A DNA stretch of 64,000 nt from Nocardioides sp. (GCF_030149505.1 NZ_JASBRN010000045.1:248001-312000), one strand, 5' to 3'; counted from the stretch's first letter, positions 19,088 to 27,182 are shown. Program-made: numbers and translations. The notes: generated by a model from the letters alone, not told the origin.

Positions 19088-20467
19088 ATGAGCGAGACCG
19101 ACCAGACCTGCGACCTCCTCGTCATCGGGCTCGGTCCGGGCGGGGAGGCCCTCGCCAGCGGCGCGGCCGAGGCGGGGCTGCGGGTCGTGGCCGTGGACAA
19201 GCACCTCGTGGGCGGGGAGTGCCCCTACTACGGGTGCGTCCCGTCGAAGATGATGGTGCGCGCGGCTGACCTGCTGGCCGAGGCCGGACGGGTGGCCGGG
19301 GTCGCCGGGTCCGTCACCGTGGAGCCGTCCTGGGCGCCGGTCACCACCCGGATCGCCGAGCAGGCCACCGACCACTGGGACGACGCCGTCGCGGTCGACC
19401 GGCTGCGCGACGCCGGGGCGAGCGTGCTCCACGGCACCGCGCGCCTCGCCGGTCCCGGACGGGTCGAGGTCGAGGCCCCCGACGGGTCGTCGACGTCGTA
19501 CGCCGTGGAGCGGGGGGTGGTCCTGAACCCCGGCACCCGCCCGGCCCGGCTGCCGATCCCCGGCCTGGAGGGCACGCCGTACTGGACCAACCGCGACGCG
19601 GTGAAGGTGACCTCGCTGCCGTCCTCGCTGGTGGTGGTCGGCGGTGGCCCCATCGGGTGCGAGATGGCCCAGGTGTTCGCCCGCTTCGGTGTGCGCGTGA
19701 CCGTGCTCGAGGCCGGGCCCCGCATCCTCGGACCGCTCGAGCCGGAGGCGTCCGAGGCGTTGGCCGAGGTGCTCGTGCACGAGGGCGTGCGGGTCATGGC
19801 CGGGGTCTCGATCGGGTCGGTGACCCACGCCGACGGGCAGTTCTCGCTCGAGGTCGACGGCGAGACCGTGACCGCCGAGAAGCTGCTCGTCGCCGCGGGC
19901 CGCACCCCGAACCTCGACGACCTCGGGCTGGAGACGGTCGGCCTGGACCCGACCACACGCTCGCTGGAGGTCGACGAGCGGCTGCGGCTCACCGGTGCGG
20001 AGCGCGTCTGGGCGATCGGCGACGTGACCGGCAAGGGGGCCTTCACCCACGTCTCGATGTACCAGTCGGCGATCGCGCTGCGGGACGTGCTGGGCCAGGA
20101 CGGGCCGCCGGCGAGCTACCACGCGCTGCCCCACGTGACCTTCACCGACCCCGAGGTGGCAGGCGCGGGCCTGACCGAGCACCAGGCACGCGAGCGGGGG
20201 CTGCGCGTGCAGGTCGGGTCGGGCGGTCTCGGCTCACGGGGCTGGCTGCACGGGCCCGGTGGCGACGGCCTGGTCAAGCTGGTGGCCGACGCCGACCGCG
20301 ACGTGCTCGTGGGCGCCACCGTCGTGGGACCGGCCGCTGGCGAGGTGCTCGGCCACCTCGCGCTCGCGGTGCACGCCGAGGTGCCGCTGCCCACGCTGCG
20401 CTCGATGATCTACGCCTACCCGACCTTCCACCGGGCGATCGAGGCAGCGCTCGGCGACCTGTCCTGA
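19088..20467 (+). CDS. FAD-dependent pyridine nucleotide-disulfide oxidoreductase-like protein (paralog 1)
   Basis: 459 aa. FAD-binding GLGPGGEALASGAAEAG at the N-terminus, redox pair CPYYGC in GGECPYYGCVPSK near residue 43, NAD(P)-binding VVGGGPIGCEMAQVFARFG near residue 180, and the second FAD motif (VWAIGDVTGKGAFTHV). The dimerisation domain ends YAYPTFHRAIEAALGDL. In lipoamide, glutathione and mycothione reductases this spot reads HPT....E with the catalytic His-Glu pair; here Tyr and Arg replace them, so dithiol exchange by the standard mechanism is doubtful. A paralog of identical length lies at 21294 with a DUF1206 gene between them. CAGGGT ends 7 nt before ATG 19088, a possible weak -10. 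Confidence 0.85.
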   Translation: MSETDQTCDLLVIGLGPGGEALASGAAEAGLRVVAVDKHLVGGECPYYGCVPSKMMVRAADLLAEAGRVAGVAGSVTVEPSWAPVTTRIAEQATDHWDDAVAVDRLRDAGASVLHGTARLAGPGRVEVEAPDGSSTSYAVERGVVLNPGTRPARLPIPGLEGTPYWTNRDAVKVTSLPSSLVVVGGGPIGCEMAQVFARFGVRVTVLEAGPRILGPLEPEASEALAEVLVHEGVRVMAGVSIGSVTHADGQFSLEVDGETVTAEKLLVAAGRTPNLDDLGLETVGLDPTTRSLEVDERLRLTGAERVWAIGDVTGKGAFTHVSMYQSAIALRDVLGQDGPPASYHALPHVTFTDPEVAGAGLTEHQARERGLRVQVGSGGLGSRGWLHGPGGDGLVKLVADADRDVLVGATVVGPAAGEVLGHLALAVHAEVPLPTLRSMIYAYPTFHRAIEAALGDLS

Positions 20468-20511
20468 CCGGGTGGTGTGTGTCCCCCGTGGGGGTGGGTA
20501 GACCACCTGTC

Positions 20512-21297
20512 ATGGGAGCAGTCGGCGGAGCAGCACAGGACCTGGCACGACGCGGCGACGACCACCCCTGGGTGCGCACCATCGCCCGGCTGGGGATGGT
20601 GGCCTACGGCGTGGTCAACCTGCTGATCGGCTGGCTGGCGCTGCAACTGGCCTTCGGGGACCAGTCCGGGAGCGCCAGCAGCAGCGGGGCGCTGCACGAG
20701 CTGGCCGACCAGCCGATGGGCGCGGCGCTGGTGTGGGGCGTCGCCGTCGGCATGCTGCTCCTCGTCGTCTGGCGGGTCCTGGAGGTCGTGGTCGACCACG
20801 AGTGGGGTGCCGGTCTCAAGGCACTGCTGTACGCCGCCATCGGCGTCTCGGCGGTGCAGGTCGCGGTGGGCGACGGTTCCAAGGGCGGCACCGACTCCTG
20901 GACCGCCGAGCTCATGGCCATGCCCGGCGGGCAGCTCCTGGTCGGGGCGGTCGGGCTGGGCGTCATCGGCTACGGCCTCCACCAGGTCCACAAGGGCTGG
21001 ACCGAGGGCTTCCGCGAGGACCTGGAGACCGGCGCGACCAGCGGTGACGTCGGGTCGGCGTACGTCGTGCTCGGCAAGGTCGGCTACGTCGCCAAGGGCA
21101 TCGCCGTCGGCATCATCGGCGGACTCTTCGTCTGGGCGGCGATCGAGCACTCGGCCAAGAAGTCCGGTGGGCTCGACGTCGCGCTGCAGACCGTGCTCGA
21201 GGCACCCTTCGGCCCGGTCCTGCTCGGCGCCATCGCGCTCGGCATCATCAGCTACGGCGTGTTCTGCCTGGCCCGGGCCAAGCACCTCAGCACGTGA
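20512..21297 (+). CDS. DUF1206 membrane protein
   Basis: 261 aa with about six transmembrane spans arranged as three similar pairs. Each unit begins with a Gly-rich span near a short polar entry (RLGMVAYGVVNLLIGW, LYAAIGVSAVQVAVG, KVGYVAKGIAVGIIGG), which matches the internally repeated DUF1206 family. Function of the family is unknown. ATG 20512 is the first Met after the preceding gene; the stop overlaps the next reductase by 4 nt, so at least these two are coupled. The frame is open upstream only inside the neighbour. Confidence 0.85.
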   Translation: MGAVGGAAQDLARRGDDHPWVRTIARLGMVAYGVVNLLIGWLALQLAFGDQSGSASSSGALHELADQPMGAALVWGVAVGMLLLVVWRVLEVVVDHEWGAGLKALLYAAIGVSAVQVAVGDGSKGGTDSWTAELMAMPGGQLLVGAVGLGVIGYGLHQVHKGWTEGFREDLETGATSGDVGSAYVVLGKVGYVAKGIAVGIIGGLFVWAAIEHSAKKSGGLDVALQTVLEAPFGPVLLGAIALGIISYGVFCLARAKHLST

Positions 21298-22673
21298 GCG
21301 CACCCCTCACGACCCACGAGGTCGACGTCGTCCTGCTCGGGGTGGGATCCGGTGGGGAGCTGGCCGCCAGCAGGTTGGCGCGTGCCGGGCTCGAGGTCGC
21401 GGCGGTCGAGTCCCGGCTCGTCGGCGGCGAGTGCCCGTTCTGGGGCTGCACGCCCTCGAAGCTGCTCATCCGGTCCGCCCACGCCTTGGCCGAGGCCCGC
21501 GTGGCGGCACGGCTCTCCGGCCGCGTGGAGGTGGTCGAGCCTTCGCTGGCGCCCGCCGCCGGCCGCATCCGGGAGTCCGGCCACGACTGGCACGACGACG
21601 CCCACGCAGGCCCGCTGGTCGACACGGGTGTCCTCCTCGTGCGCGGTCGCGGCCGTCTCGACGGCCCGGGCCGGGTGCGCGTGGAGACCGAGGACGGACC
21701 GGTGCTGCTCGTCGGCCGTCGCGGGGTCGTCCTCAACACCGGGACCTCGCCCGGCGTCCCGCCCGTGGAGGGGCTGGCCGGCACGCCGTACTGGACCAAC
21801 CGCGAAGCGGTGCACCTCGAGGAGGTGCCGCGCTCCGTCGCCGTGTTGGGTGGTGGCAACATCGGCGCCGAGCTCACGCAGGTCCTGGCCCGGATGGGCA
21901 CGCAGGTGACGCTGCTGGAGCAGGGCGAGCGGATCCTGGCAGGCGAGGAGCCCGAGGCCTCGGCGGTGGTGACGCAGGTCTTCCGCGACGAGGGCGTGGA
22001 CGTCCGCACCGGTGTCTCGGTGGACCGGGTCGCCCACGAGGCAGGGCGGTTCCTGCTGGACGTGGACGGCGGTCGGCTCGAGGTCGAGCGGCTGCTCGTG
22101 GCCGCCGGTCGCTCGCCCAACATCGGCGACGTCGGGCTGGAGACCGTCGGGCTGGACCCGGAGGCCGATGCGGTCGAGGTCGACGAGCGCTGCCGCGCGG
22201 GGGAGCGGCTGTGGGCGGTCGGGGACATCACCGGGCGCGGTCCCTTCACGCACGTCTCGCTCTACCAGGGAGAGATCGTCGTGCGGGACCTGCTCGGCGA
22301 GGACGGACCGTGGGGGGAGTACCACGCGGTCTCGCGGGTCACCTACACCGATCCCGAGGTCGGCTCGGTCGGCATGACCGAGGCCCAGGCGCGCGAGGAG
22401 GGGATCGAGGTCGCGGTGGGCACGGCGGACGTCGGTTCCAGCTCGCGGGGCTGGATCCACGAGGCGTCGGGGGTCGTGAAGGTCGTGGCGGACGCCTCGA
22501 GCGGGGTCGTCGTCGGGGCGACCACGGTGGCGCCGTACGGCGGGGAGGTGCTGGGCCTGCTGAGCACCGCGGTCCACGCGCGGCTCACCGTGCCGGTGCT
22601 CACGCGCATGCACCTCGCCTACCCGACCTTCCACCGGGTGATCGGGAGCGCGCTGCGCGACACGGGGCTGTGA
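21294..22673 (+). CDS. FAD-dependent pyridine nucleotide-disulfide oxidoreductase-like protein (paralog 2)
   Basis: 459 aa, same length and architecture as the protein at 19088. FAD motif GVGSGGELAASRLARAG, redox pair CPFWGC in GGECPFWGCTPSK, NAD(P) motif VLGGGNIGAELTQVLARMG, second FAD motif LWAVGDITGRGPFTHV. The end reads LAYPTFHRVIGSALRD, again lacking the His-Glu pair of true disulfide reductases. GTG 21294 overlaps the DUF1206 stop (GTGA). Shared block GTPYWTNR plus many identical motifs point to an old gene duplication. Electron acceptor unknown; quinones or a membrane partner are possible. Confidence 0.85.
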   Translation: MSAPLTTHEVDVVLLGVGSGGELAASRLARAGLEVAAVESRLVGGECPFWGCTPSKLLIRSAHALAEARVAARLSGRVEVVEPSLAPAAGRIRESGHDWHDDAHAGPLVDTGVLLVRGRGRLDGPGRVRVETEDGPVLLVGRRGVVLNTGTSPGVPPVEGLAGTPYWTNREAVHLEEVPRSVAVLGGGNIGAELTQVLARMGTQVTLLEQGERILAGEEPEASAVVTQVFRDEGVDVRTGVSVDRVAHEAGRFLLDVDGGRLEVERLLVAAGRSPNIGDVGLETVGLDPEADAVEVDERCRAGERLWAVGDITGRGPFTHVSLYQGEIVVRDLLGEDGPWGEYHAVSRVTYTDPEVGSVGMTEAQAREEGIEVAVGTADVGSSSRGWIHEASGVVKVVADASSGVVVGATTVAPYGGEVLGLLSTAVHARLTVPVLTRMHLAYPTFHRVIGSALRDTGL

Positions 22674-22766
22674 CGCCTGCGGCCTGTGACGCGCCCGGCA
22701 GGTGGTGTCATCGGCGGCGGTGCTGGGAAGGACACGGTGGTCCGTCCCCACATCTCGGAGGAATCG

Positions 22767-23903
22767 ATGACCCAGGGCACGTCCGGTGACACCAGCGACC
22801 GGCTCTACACGACCGAGGAGCTGGCGGCGTACGGACGCCGCCGCGACCCGCTCGCCGACCCCTGGGCCGAGCCCGCGGGCACCGCTACGACGCAGGTGGC
22901 AGCCGTCCCGGCGGCACCCGAGGCTCCCGCTGGGATCGCTCCTGCCACCCCGGAGGCGCCGCGTCGCTTCATGACCGCCACGGACTTCCTGGACCGGCGC
23001 GCCGACGAGGTCGGGTTCGGCCCCGCGACCTGGGGCTGGCGCGGCTGGCTCAACCGGGCCACAGGCGGGCTGCTGAAGCTGGCGATGGGGCCCTCGGAGG
23101 CCGAGCACGAGTCGCTGCGCCGGACGCTGCAGCGCGACTTCGACGGCCCGCGGACGATCGCCTTCATCAACCCCAAGGGCGGAGCGGCCAAGACGACCGG
23201 CGTCCTCGCCGCCGGCTACACGTTCGGCACCGTGCGCGGGGGTGGCGTGGTCGCGTGGGACAACAACGAGACCCGCGGCACGCTCGGCATCCGAGGGACG
23301 CGCAGCAGCCACCGCAACACCACGCGCGAGCTGCTCGAGGACCTGGAGCGCTTCAGCGACGTCTACCAGTCGCGGATCGGCGACCTCGGGGCGTTCGTGC
23401 GCTCCCAGGGCGACGCGCACTTCGACGTGCTGGCCTCCGACGAGCGGCCCGACGTGACCGGCATGATCCGCGCCGACGACTACGTGGCGGTGCACAGGCT
23501 GCTCGAGCGCTTCTACCGGATCCTGCTCATCGACACCGGCAACAACATGCGCGCCGAGAACTGGCTGGCCGCCGCCGACTCCGCCGACCTGCTGGTCGTC
23601 ACCTCCACCGTGCGTGAGGACACCGGCTACTCCGGGTTGTGGATGCTCGACGCGCTGCAGGACGCGGGGTACGCCGACGTCAAGCACAAGACGATCACCG
23701 TCCTCTCCGACCCCTCGCCGAAGGTCGACGACAAGCTCGCCGCGGACCTGGTCGACGTCTACGAGCAGCGCACCCGCGCGGTCTACCGCGTGCCCTACGA
23801 CCCGGCGCTGGTCGCGGGCTCGGTCGTGCCCTACGCCGAGCTGTCCAAGGCGACCCGGCGCTCGTGGCTGCGCGCCTGCGCGGGGATGGCCGAGGCACTG
23901 TGA
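22767..23903 (+). CDS. Orphan ParA/MinD-like ATPase with N-terminal extension
   Basis: 378 aa. A disordered Ala/Pro-rich N-terminal region of about 130 residues precedes a deviant Walker A (FINPKGGAAKTT), in which KGG, the signature Lys and Lys-Thr are kept but the usual Gly before Lys is Ala. VVAWDNNETRGTLGIRG takes the place of the ParA switch I region; ILLIDTGNNMRAENWL is Walker B/switch II. CGGAGGAATCG directly before ATG 22767 decides the start against an in-frame GTG at 22686. No ParB, parS-like cluster or type VII secretion gene is adjacent. Similar proteins occur in other actinobacteria with no agreed role. Confidence 0.8.
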   Translation: MTQGTSGDTSDRLYTTEELAAYGRRRDPLADPWAEPAGTATTQVAAVPAAPEAPAGIAPATPEAPRRFMTATDFLDRRADEVGFGPATWGWRGWLNRATGGLLKLAMGPSEAEHESLRRTLQRDFDGPRTIAFINPKGGAAKTTGVLAAGYTFGTVRGGGVVAWDNNETRGTLGIRGTRSSHRNTTRELLEDLERFSDVYQSRIGDLGAFVRSQGDAHFDVLASDERPDVTGMIRADDYVAVHRLLERFYRILLIDTGNNMRAENWLAAADSADLLVVTSTVREDTGYSGLWMLDALQDAGYADVKHKTITVLSDPSPKVDDKLAADLVDVYEQRTRAVYRVPYDPALVAGSVVPYAELSKATRRSWLRACAGMAEAL

Positions 23904-23939
23904 GGGAATGATCCGGACGCTCTGGGGGCTGGGCCCGGT

Positions 23940-24947
23940 ATGCGAGCAGTCGTCTACCGAGAGACCGGGTCCGCCGCCGACGTGCTGGAGGTGGTCGACC
24001 GACCGGTGCCACCGGTCGGCCCGGGCGAGGCGCGGGTGCGGCTGGTCCGCGCCGGCGTGAACCCGACGGACTGGAAGTTCCGCGCGAACGGCATGAACGG
24101 CGCCTGGGACGAGGTCGTGCCCGGGCAGGACGGCGCCGGCGTGGTCGAGGAGGTCGGTGAGGGGGTCGAGGGCCTCGCCGTCGGTGACCGCGTGTGGACG
24201 ATCCTGGCCCAGTGGCAGCGGCCCGGCGGCACGGCCGCCGAGCGGACCGTCCAGCCGGCGAGCCGGCTGGTGCGGCTGCCCGACACGGCGTCGTACGACC
24301 TGGGGGCCTCGCTGGGCGTCCCGGCCGTCACGGCGCACCGGGCGCTGACGGCGGGGTCGGTCACGCGGCTGGCGCCGGGCGCGCTCGCGGGGCAGGTGGT
24401 CCTGGTCGCGGGCGGTGCCGGTGCGGTGGGCAACGCCGCGATCCAGCTGGCCCGCTGGGCCGGTGCCCGGGTCGTGGCGACGGTCAGCAGCGAGGAGAAG
24501 GCCGCGCTGGCGCGCGCAGCCGGCGCCCACGACGTCGTCGACTACACGGGCGGCACCGTCGCGGCGATCCGCGAGGTCGCCCCGGACGGTGTCGACCTGG
24601 TCGTCGAGGTGTCGCTGGCCGCCAACATCGCGATCGACGTCGCCGTGGTGCGCACCCACGGGACGATCGCCTACTACGCCGACAACGGGGGTGCCGAGGC
24701 GGTGGTGCCGGTGCGGCCGACCTTCGCCGCGAACCTGCGCCTCCAGGGCGTCCTGCTCTACACCCTCGACCCCGCCCTGCTCGCTGCTGCGGCCGAGGAC
24801 GTCACCGCTGCGGTCGAGGCGGGCGCGCTGCGGGTCGGTGAAGACGCCGGGCTGCCGCTGCACCACTACCCGCTGGAGCGGGCCGCCGACGCCCACGCCG
24901 CCGTCGAGGGCGGCGCGGTCGGCAAGGTGCTGCTGGATGTCGAGTAG
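23940..24947 (+). CDS. NADPH:quinone oxidoreductase-like zinc-independent MDR protein
   Basis: 335-aa medium-chain dehydrogenase/reductase of the quinone oxidoreductase (Qor) type. The GroES-like N-terminal domain has GVNPTDWKFRANG and PGQDGAGVVEEVGEGVEGL; the Rossmann part has the NADPH loop VLVAGGAGAVGNAAIQLARWAG. The Cys/His zinc ligands of alcohol dehydrogenases are absent. The C-terminal helix ERAADAHAAVEGGAVGKVLL is typical. It overlaps the DUF1990 gene by 11 nt. Confidence 0.88.
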   Translation: MRAVVYRETGSAADVLEVVDRPVPPVGPGEARVRLVRAGVNPTDWKFRANGMNGAWDEVVPGQDGAGVVEEVGEGVEGLAVGDRVWTILAQWQRPGGTAAERTVQPASRLVRLPDTASYDLGASLGVPAVTAHRALTAGSVTRLAPGALAGQVVLVAGGAGAVGNAAIQLARWAGARVVATVSSEEKAALARAAGAHDVVDYTGGTVAAIREVAPDGVDLVVEVSLAANIAIDVAVVRTHGTIAYYADNGGAEAVVPVRPTFAANLRLQGVLLYTLDPALLAAAAEDVTAAVEAGALRVGEDAGLPLHHYPLERAADAHAAVEGGAVGKVLLDVE

Positions 24948-25476
24948 GCCGCTCGGCGGCGAACGTGTCGCCGCGCTGCGCGCCGCGCCGCTGACCTACG
25001 AGGAGGTGGGCGGGACCTCGCGCTCCGTCCTCCCGCCGGGCTACCACGTCGTGGAGGGCTCGCGCACGGTCGTCGGGCGGGGCTTCGACGAGGCCGCCGC
25101 GCTGTTGATGACCTGGCAGGTGCCCGTGCGGGCCGGGCTCCGGGTCGCCCCGTCCGCGCCACGGGTCGCTCTCGACGAGGTCGTGGAGATGCGGCTCGGC
25201 CTGGGACCACTGGCCGTCCGCATCCCGTGCCGGGTCGTGGCCGTGGTCGACGAGCCGGACCGGGTCGGCTTCGCCTACGGCACCCTGCCCGGTCACCCGG
25301 AGTGCGGGGAGGAGCTGTTCCTGCTCGAGCGCGGCGCGCAGGGGGAGCCGGTATTCACGATCCGCGCGTTCTCCCGTCCGGGCACGGTCCTGACCAAGGT
25401 CGGCGGTCCTGCCGCGCGGTGGTTCCAGCGGCTGATGACCCGTCGCTACCTGTGCGCCCTGGACGCAGCTTCCTGA
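24937..25476 (+). CDS. DUF1990 family protein
   Basis: 179 aa. The pattern LTYEEVGGTSRSVLPPGYHV, the hydrophobic middle (VVEMRLGLGPLAVRIPCRVVAV) and the Gly-rich end (GYGTLPGHPECGEELF-like block, then FSRPGTVLTKVGGPAAR) match DUF1990 proteins, which share the START/polyketide cyclase-like fold. Function unknown. ATG 24937 lies inside the end of the upstream gene, so the two are probably translated together. Confidence 0.82.
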   Translation: MSSRPLGGERVAALRAAPLTYEEVGGTSRSVLPPGYHVVEGSRTVVGRGFDEAAALLMTWQVPVRAGLRVAPSAPRVALDEVVEMRLGLGPLAVRIPCRVVAVVDEPDRVGFAYGTLPGHPECGEELFLLERGAQGEPVFTIRAFSRPGTVLTKVGGPAARWFQRLMTRRYLCALDAAS

Positions 25477-25550
25477 TCCCAGATCCACCGGTCCTGGTCC
25501 GGAGGTTCCCCCACCGAGCGCCCGCGAGCGCGTCGCGGCAGCCGTCGCCG

Positions 25551-25594
25551 CGCCCAGCCGGCGCGTTCTTCCGGAAAGACGGGCCGGCTCGGCG
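25551..25594. repeat. Imperfect palindromic element, copy 1
   Basis: A 44-bp palindrome centred on TTCCGGAA (25569-25576): 17 Watson-Crick pairs and one wobble out of 22. Its right arm CGGGCCGGCTCGGCG (25580-25594) is identical over 15 bases to the right arm of the larger palindrome at 55506-55566. It lies between two convergent genes. Confidence 0.65.
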
Positions 25595-25642
25595 ACTCGC
25601 GGTGGGATGGAGGGCGGTACGGCGTCGGGGCGTGCTGGTAGA

Positions 25643-25665
25643 CCGGCCACCAGGGTGGTGGTCGG
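25643..25665. terminator. Hairpin between convergent genes
   Basis: CCGGCCACCA pairs with TGGTGGTCGG across a GGG loop: 10 pairs including one G-T wobble. No T-run. It lies 28 nt before the stop of the minus-strand HNH gene and could terminate either side. Confidence 0.5.
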
Positions 25666-25692
25666 GCTACGAGCAGGGTCAGGAGGTGCGGC

Positions 25693-27153
25693 TCAGAGTG
25701 AGGTGGTGCCGTCGGGGTGGACGAGGTAGTGCTGGCTGTGGGGGCTGGTCCAGAGCCAGTGGCCTGGACTGAGTCCGCGGACCGCCCAGGGTCGGCCCGG
25801 TGGGGAGGGGTGGGTCTTGGCTCTGTGGTCGTGGCGGCAGAGGGGCGCGAGGTTGTCTGTTGATGTCTGGTCGGGTGGGCCGGTGTCGGAGTACTCGATG
25901 GTGTGGTCGAGGTCGGCGGACTCGGCTGGCCTGTTGCAGTGGGGGAAGGTGCAGGTGGTCCGGGTGAGCTTGACGCGTGCTGCGATGCGGTCGGGGACCT
26001 CGTAGGAGGACACTGCGACGGTCTCGTGGAGGTCGATGACGGGCTTCACGACGACCTGGGTACCGCGGGTGCCGCACCACTCGCGGATGGTGTCGGCGGT
26101 CAGCAGCTGGCGGTGGTTGTCGAGGCGCGCCAGGTTGAGGCCGAGCGTGCCGGTGACGGGGTCGATCTGCGGAGCGCCGGTCAGGGCGACGTCGGAGAGG
26201 TGGACGGTGAGGACCACGACCCGGCGGGGTGCGGTGCGCGTGTGGGTTGCGCGGTCTCGACGACGCTCGCTGGCGCTCGCTGCTCGACCATCCTGCGTCG
26301 CCTCGGGGTCAGTCGCCTCGGGGTCGGTCGCCTCGGGGTGGGTGTCGGGGAGGAGGTCTTGGCCGCGGGCGAGGTAGCCGAGGGCTTTGGCGCGGCGCAC
26401 CGCGAGGTCGTCGGTGGAGCCGTCGAGGAGCAGCTGGTGGGCGATGTGGCGGATCGCGGCTTCGAGGTCCTCGGCGTCGGCACGGTCGAGCAGTCCGTCC
26501 GCACTCACGGCGGAGGCCGCACCGACGGAGGTGGCGGGTGATGCGAGGTCGAGGTCGAAGAACAGGTTGGCGCGGGTGTCGCACTCGGCCACCTCGGTCG
26601 ATTCGGGTTCGAACCGGGCGGTGGCTTCGAGGACGAGGCGGTCGACGGTGACGGGGCCGGCGGTGTGGATCACGTGGGCGATCTGGGCGTCCACGAACGC
26701 CACGGCCTCGGCGGAGAGTCCGCGGGTGGCTTGGGCGAGGCGGCGGACCCGCCACGCGGTGACCTGGCCTGCCACCATGCGTGCCCAGACCTTGGGGAGG
26801 CGGTGCTTGGCCTCCACGACGTCGCCGACGAGGAGGCGGCCGGACTCCTTCGTCCTGCCGAGGGCGGTGGCGAGTTCGGTGACGGCGAAGTCGGAGACCT
26901 CGGGTGCACCGGCGCCGGCGAGGTCGAGCATCGTGTCGGCACCGGGCATCCCGAACCGGGACACCCACGCCGACTCCGCGACGTCGTACGCCTCTTCGTC
27001 GGGGTGGCTGTAGGTGCCGTACAGGTCCGGCATCAACGCACCCGTGGTGTGGAGGTCTGCCCACTCGCCCACCCCGATCAGCAGCTCGCGTGCAGCGTCG
27101 TCCTCACGCTGCCTGGCGGCGAGGATCGCGTCGAGGAGGGAGCTGGTGGACAT
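25693..27153 (-). CDS. DUF222 / HNH endonuclease domain protein (13E12 repeat family)
   Basis: 486 aa. The N-terminal DUF222 region is followed by a C-terminal HNH nuclease domain, with CTFPHCNRPAESADLDHTIE and NLAPLCRHDHRAKTH supplying the zinc Cys and catalytic His residues. The frame is open 7 codons upstream, but ATG 27153 lies 6 nt after -10 TATACT, so it is the likely leaderless start. A LexA box covers the promoter. The middle contains three repeats of TDPEA (15-bp tandem repeat at 26297-26341) and, next to it, a dispersed palindromic repeat read in frame as GRAASASERRRDRA. Family members are multicopy and mobile-like in actinobacteria; target unknown. Confidence 0.88.
   Translation of the reverse strand: MSTSSLLDAILAARQREDDAARELLIGVGEWADLHTTGALMPDLYGTYSHPDEEAYDVAESAWVSRFGMPGADTMLDLAGAGAPEVSDFAVTELATALGRTKESGRLLVGDVVEAKHRLPKVWARMVAGQVTAWRVRRLAQATRGLSAEAVAFVDAQIAHVIHTAGPVTVDRLVLEATARFEPESTEVAECDTRANLFFDLDLASPATSVGAASAVSADGLLDRADAEDLEAAIRHIAHQLLLDGSTDDLAVRRAKALGYLARGQDLLPDTHPEATDPEATDPEATQDGRAASASERRRDRATHTRTAPRRVVVLTVHLSDVALTGAPQIDPVTGTLGLNLARLDNHRQLLTADTIREWCGTRGTQVVVKPVIDLHETVAVSSYEVPDRIAARVKLTRTTCTFPHCNRPAESADLDHTIEYSDTGPPDQTSTDNLAPLCRHDHRAKTHPSPPGRPWAVRGLSPGHWLWTSPHSQHYLVHPDGTTSL
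26253..26290. repeat. GGTCTCGA...CTCGACCA dispersed repeat, copy A (inside HNH gene)
   Basis: GGTCTCGACGACGCTCGCTG, then GCGCTCGCTGCTCGACCA, nearly identical to copy C at 27485. This one is translated as part of the HNH protein, in the linker just before the nuclease half. Confidence 0.7.
26297..26341. repeat. 15-bp tandem repeat, three units
   Basis: GTCGCCTCGGGGTCA, GTCGCCTCGGGGTCG and GTCGCCTCGGGGTGG in tandem. On the minus strand they encode TDPEA-type pentapeptides in the HNH protein. Confidence 0.8.
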
Positions 27154-27159
27154 GGTGAA

Positions 27160-27165
27160 AGTATA
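27160..27165 (-). promoter_or_regulatory. -10 element TATACT of the HNH gene
   Basis: On the minus strand TATACT ends 6 nt before ATG 27153 and lies 1 nt downstream of the LexA box. A leaderless, LexA-repressible transcript is the simplest reading. Confidence 0.65.
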
Positions 27166-27166
27166 G

Positions 27167-27182
27167 TTGAACACACGTTCGA
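27167..27182. promoter_or_regulatory. LexA (SOS) box
   Basis: TTGAACACACGTTCGA contains the GAAC-N4-GTTC core at 27169-27180 and matches the mycobacterial consensus TCGAACRNRYGTTCGA at 15 of 16 positions. It covers the region just upstream of the -10 of the HNH gene, so LexA binding should block RNA polymerase. 13E12 genes of M. tuberculosis are known SOS genes. Confidence 0.8.

Noticed and set aside
22767..23903. Plasmid/ICE partition system reading of the ParA-like gene
   Set aside because: No ParB, parS cluster, integrase, relaxase or attachment repeats are nearby and the flanks are chromosomal-type genes.
21252..24896. 1214-codon open frame on the minus strand
   Set aside because: It is antisense to four well-supported genes and has the low-complexity Arg/Gly/Val composition of GC-driven shadow frames.
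26606..26615. GGTTCGAACC resembling a tRNA T-arm
   Set aside because: It lies inside the HNH coding sequence and no acceptor stem, anticodon arm or D-arm can be built around it.
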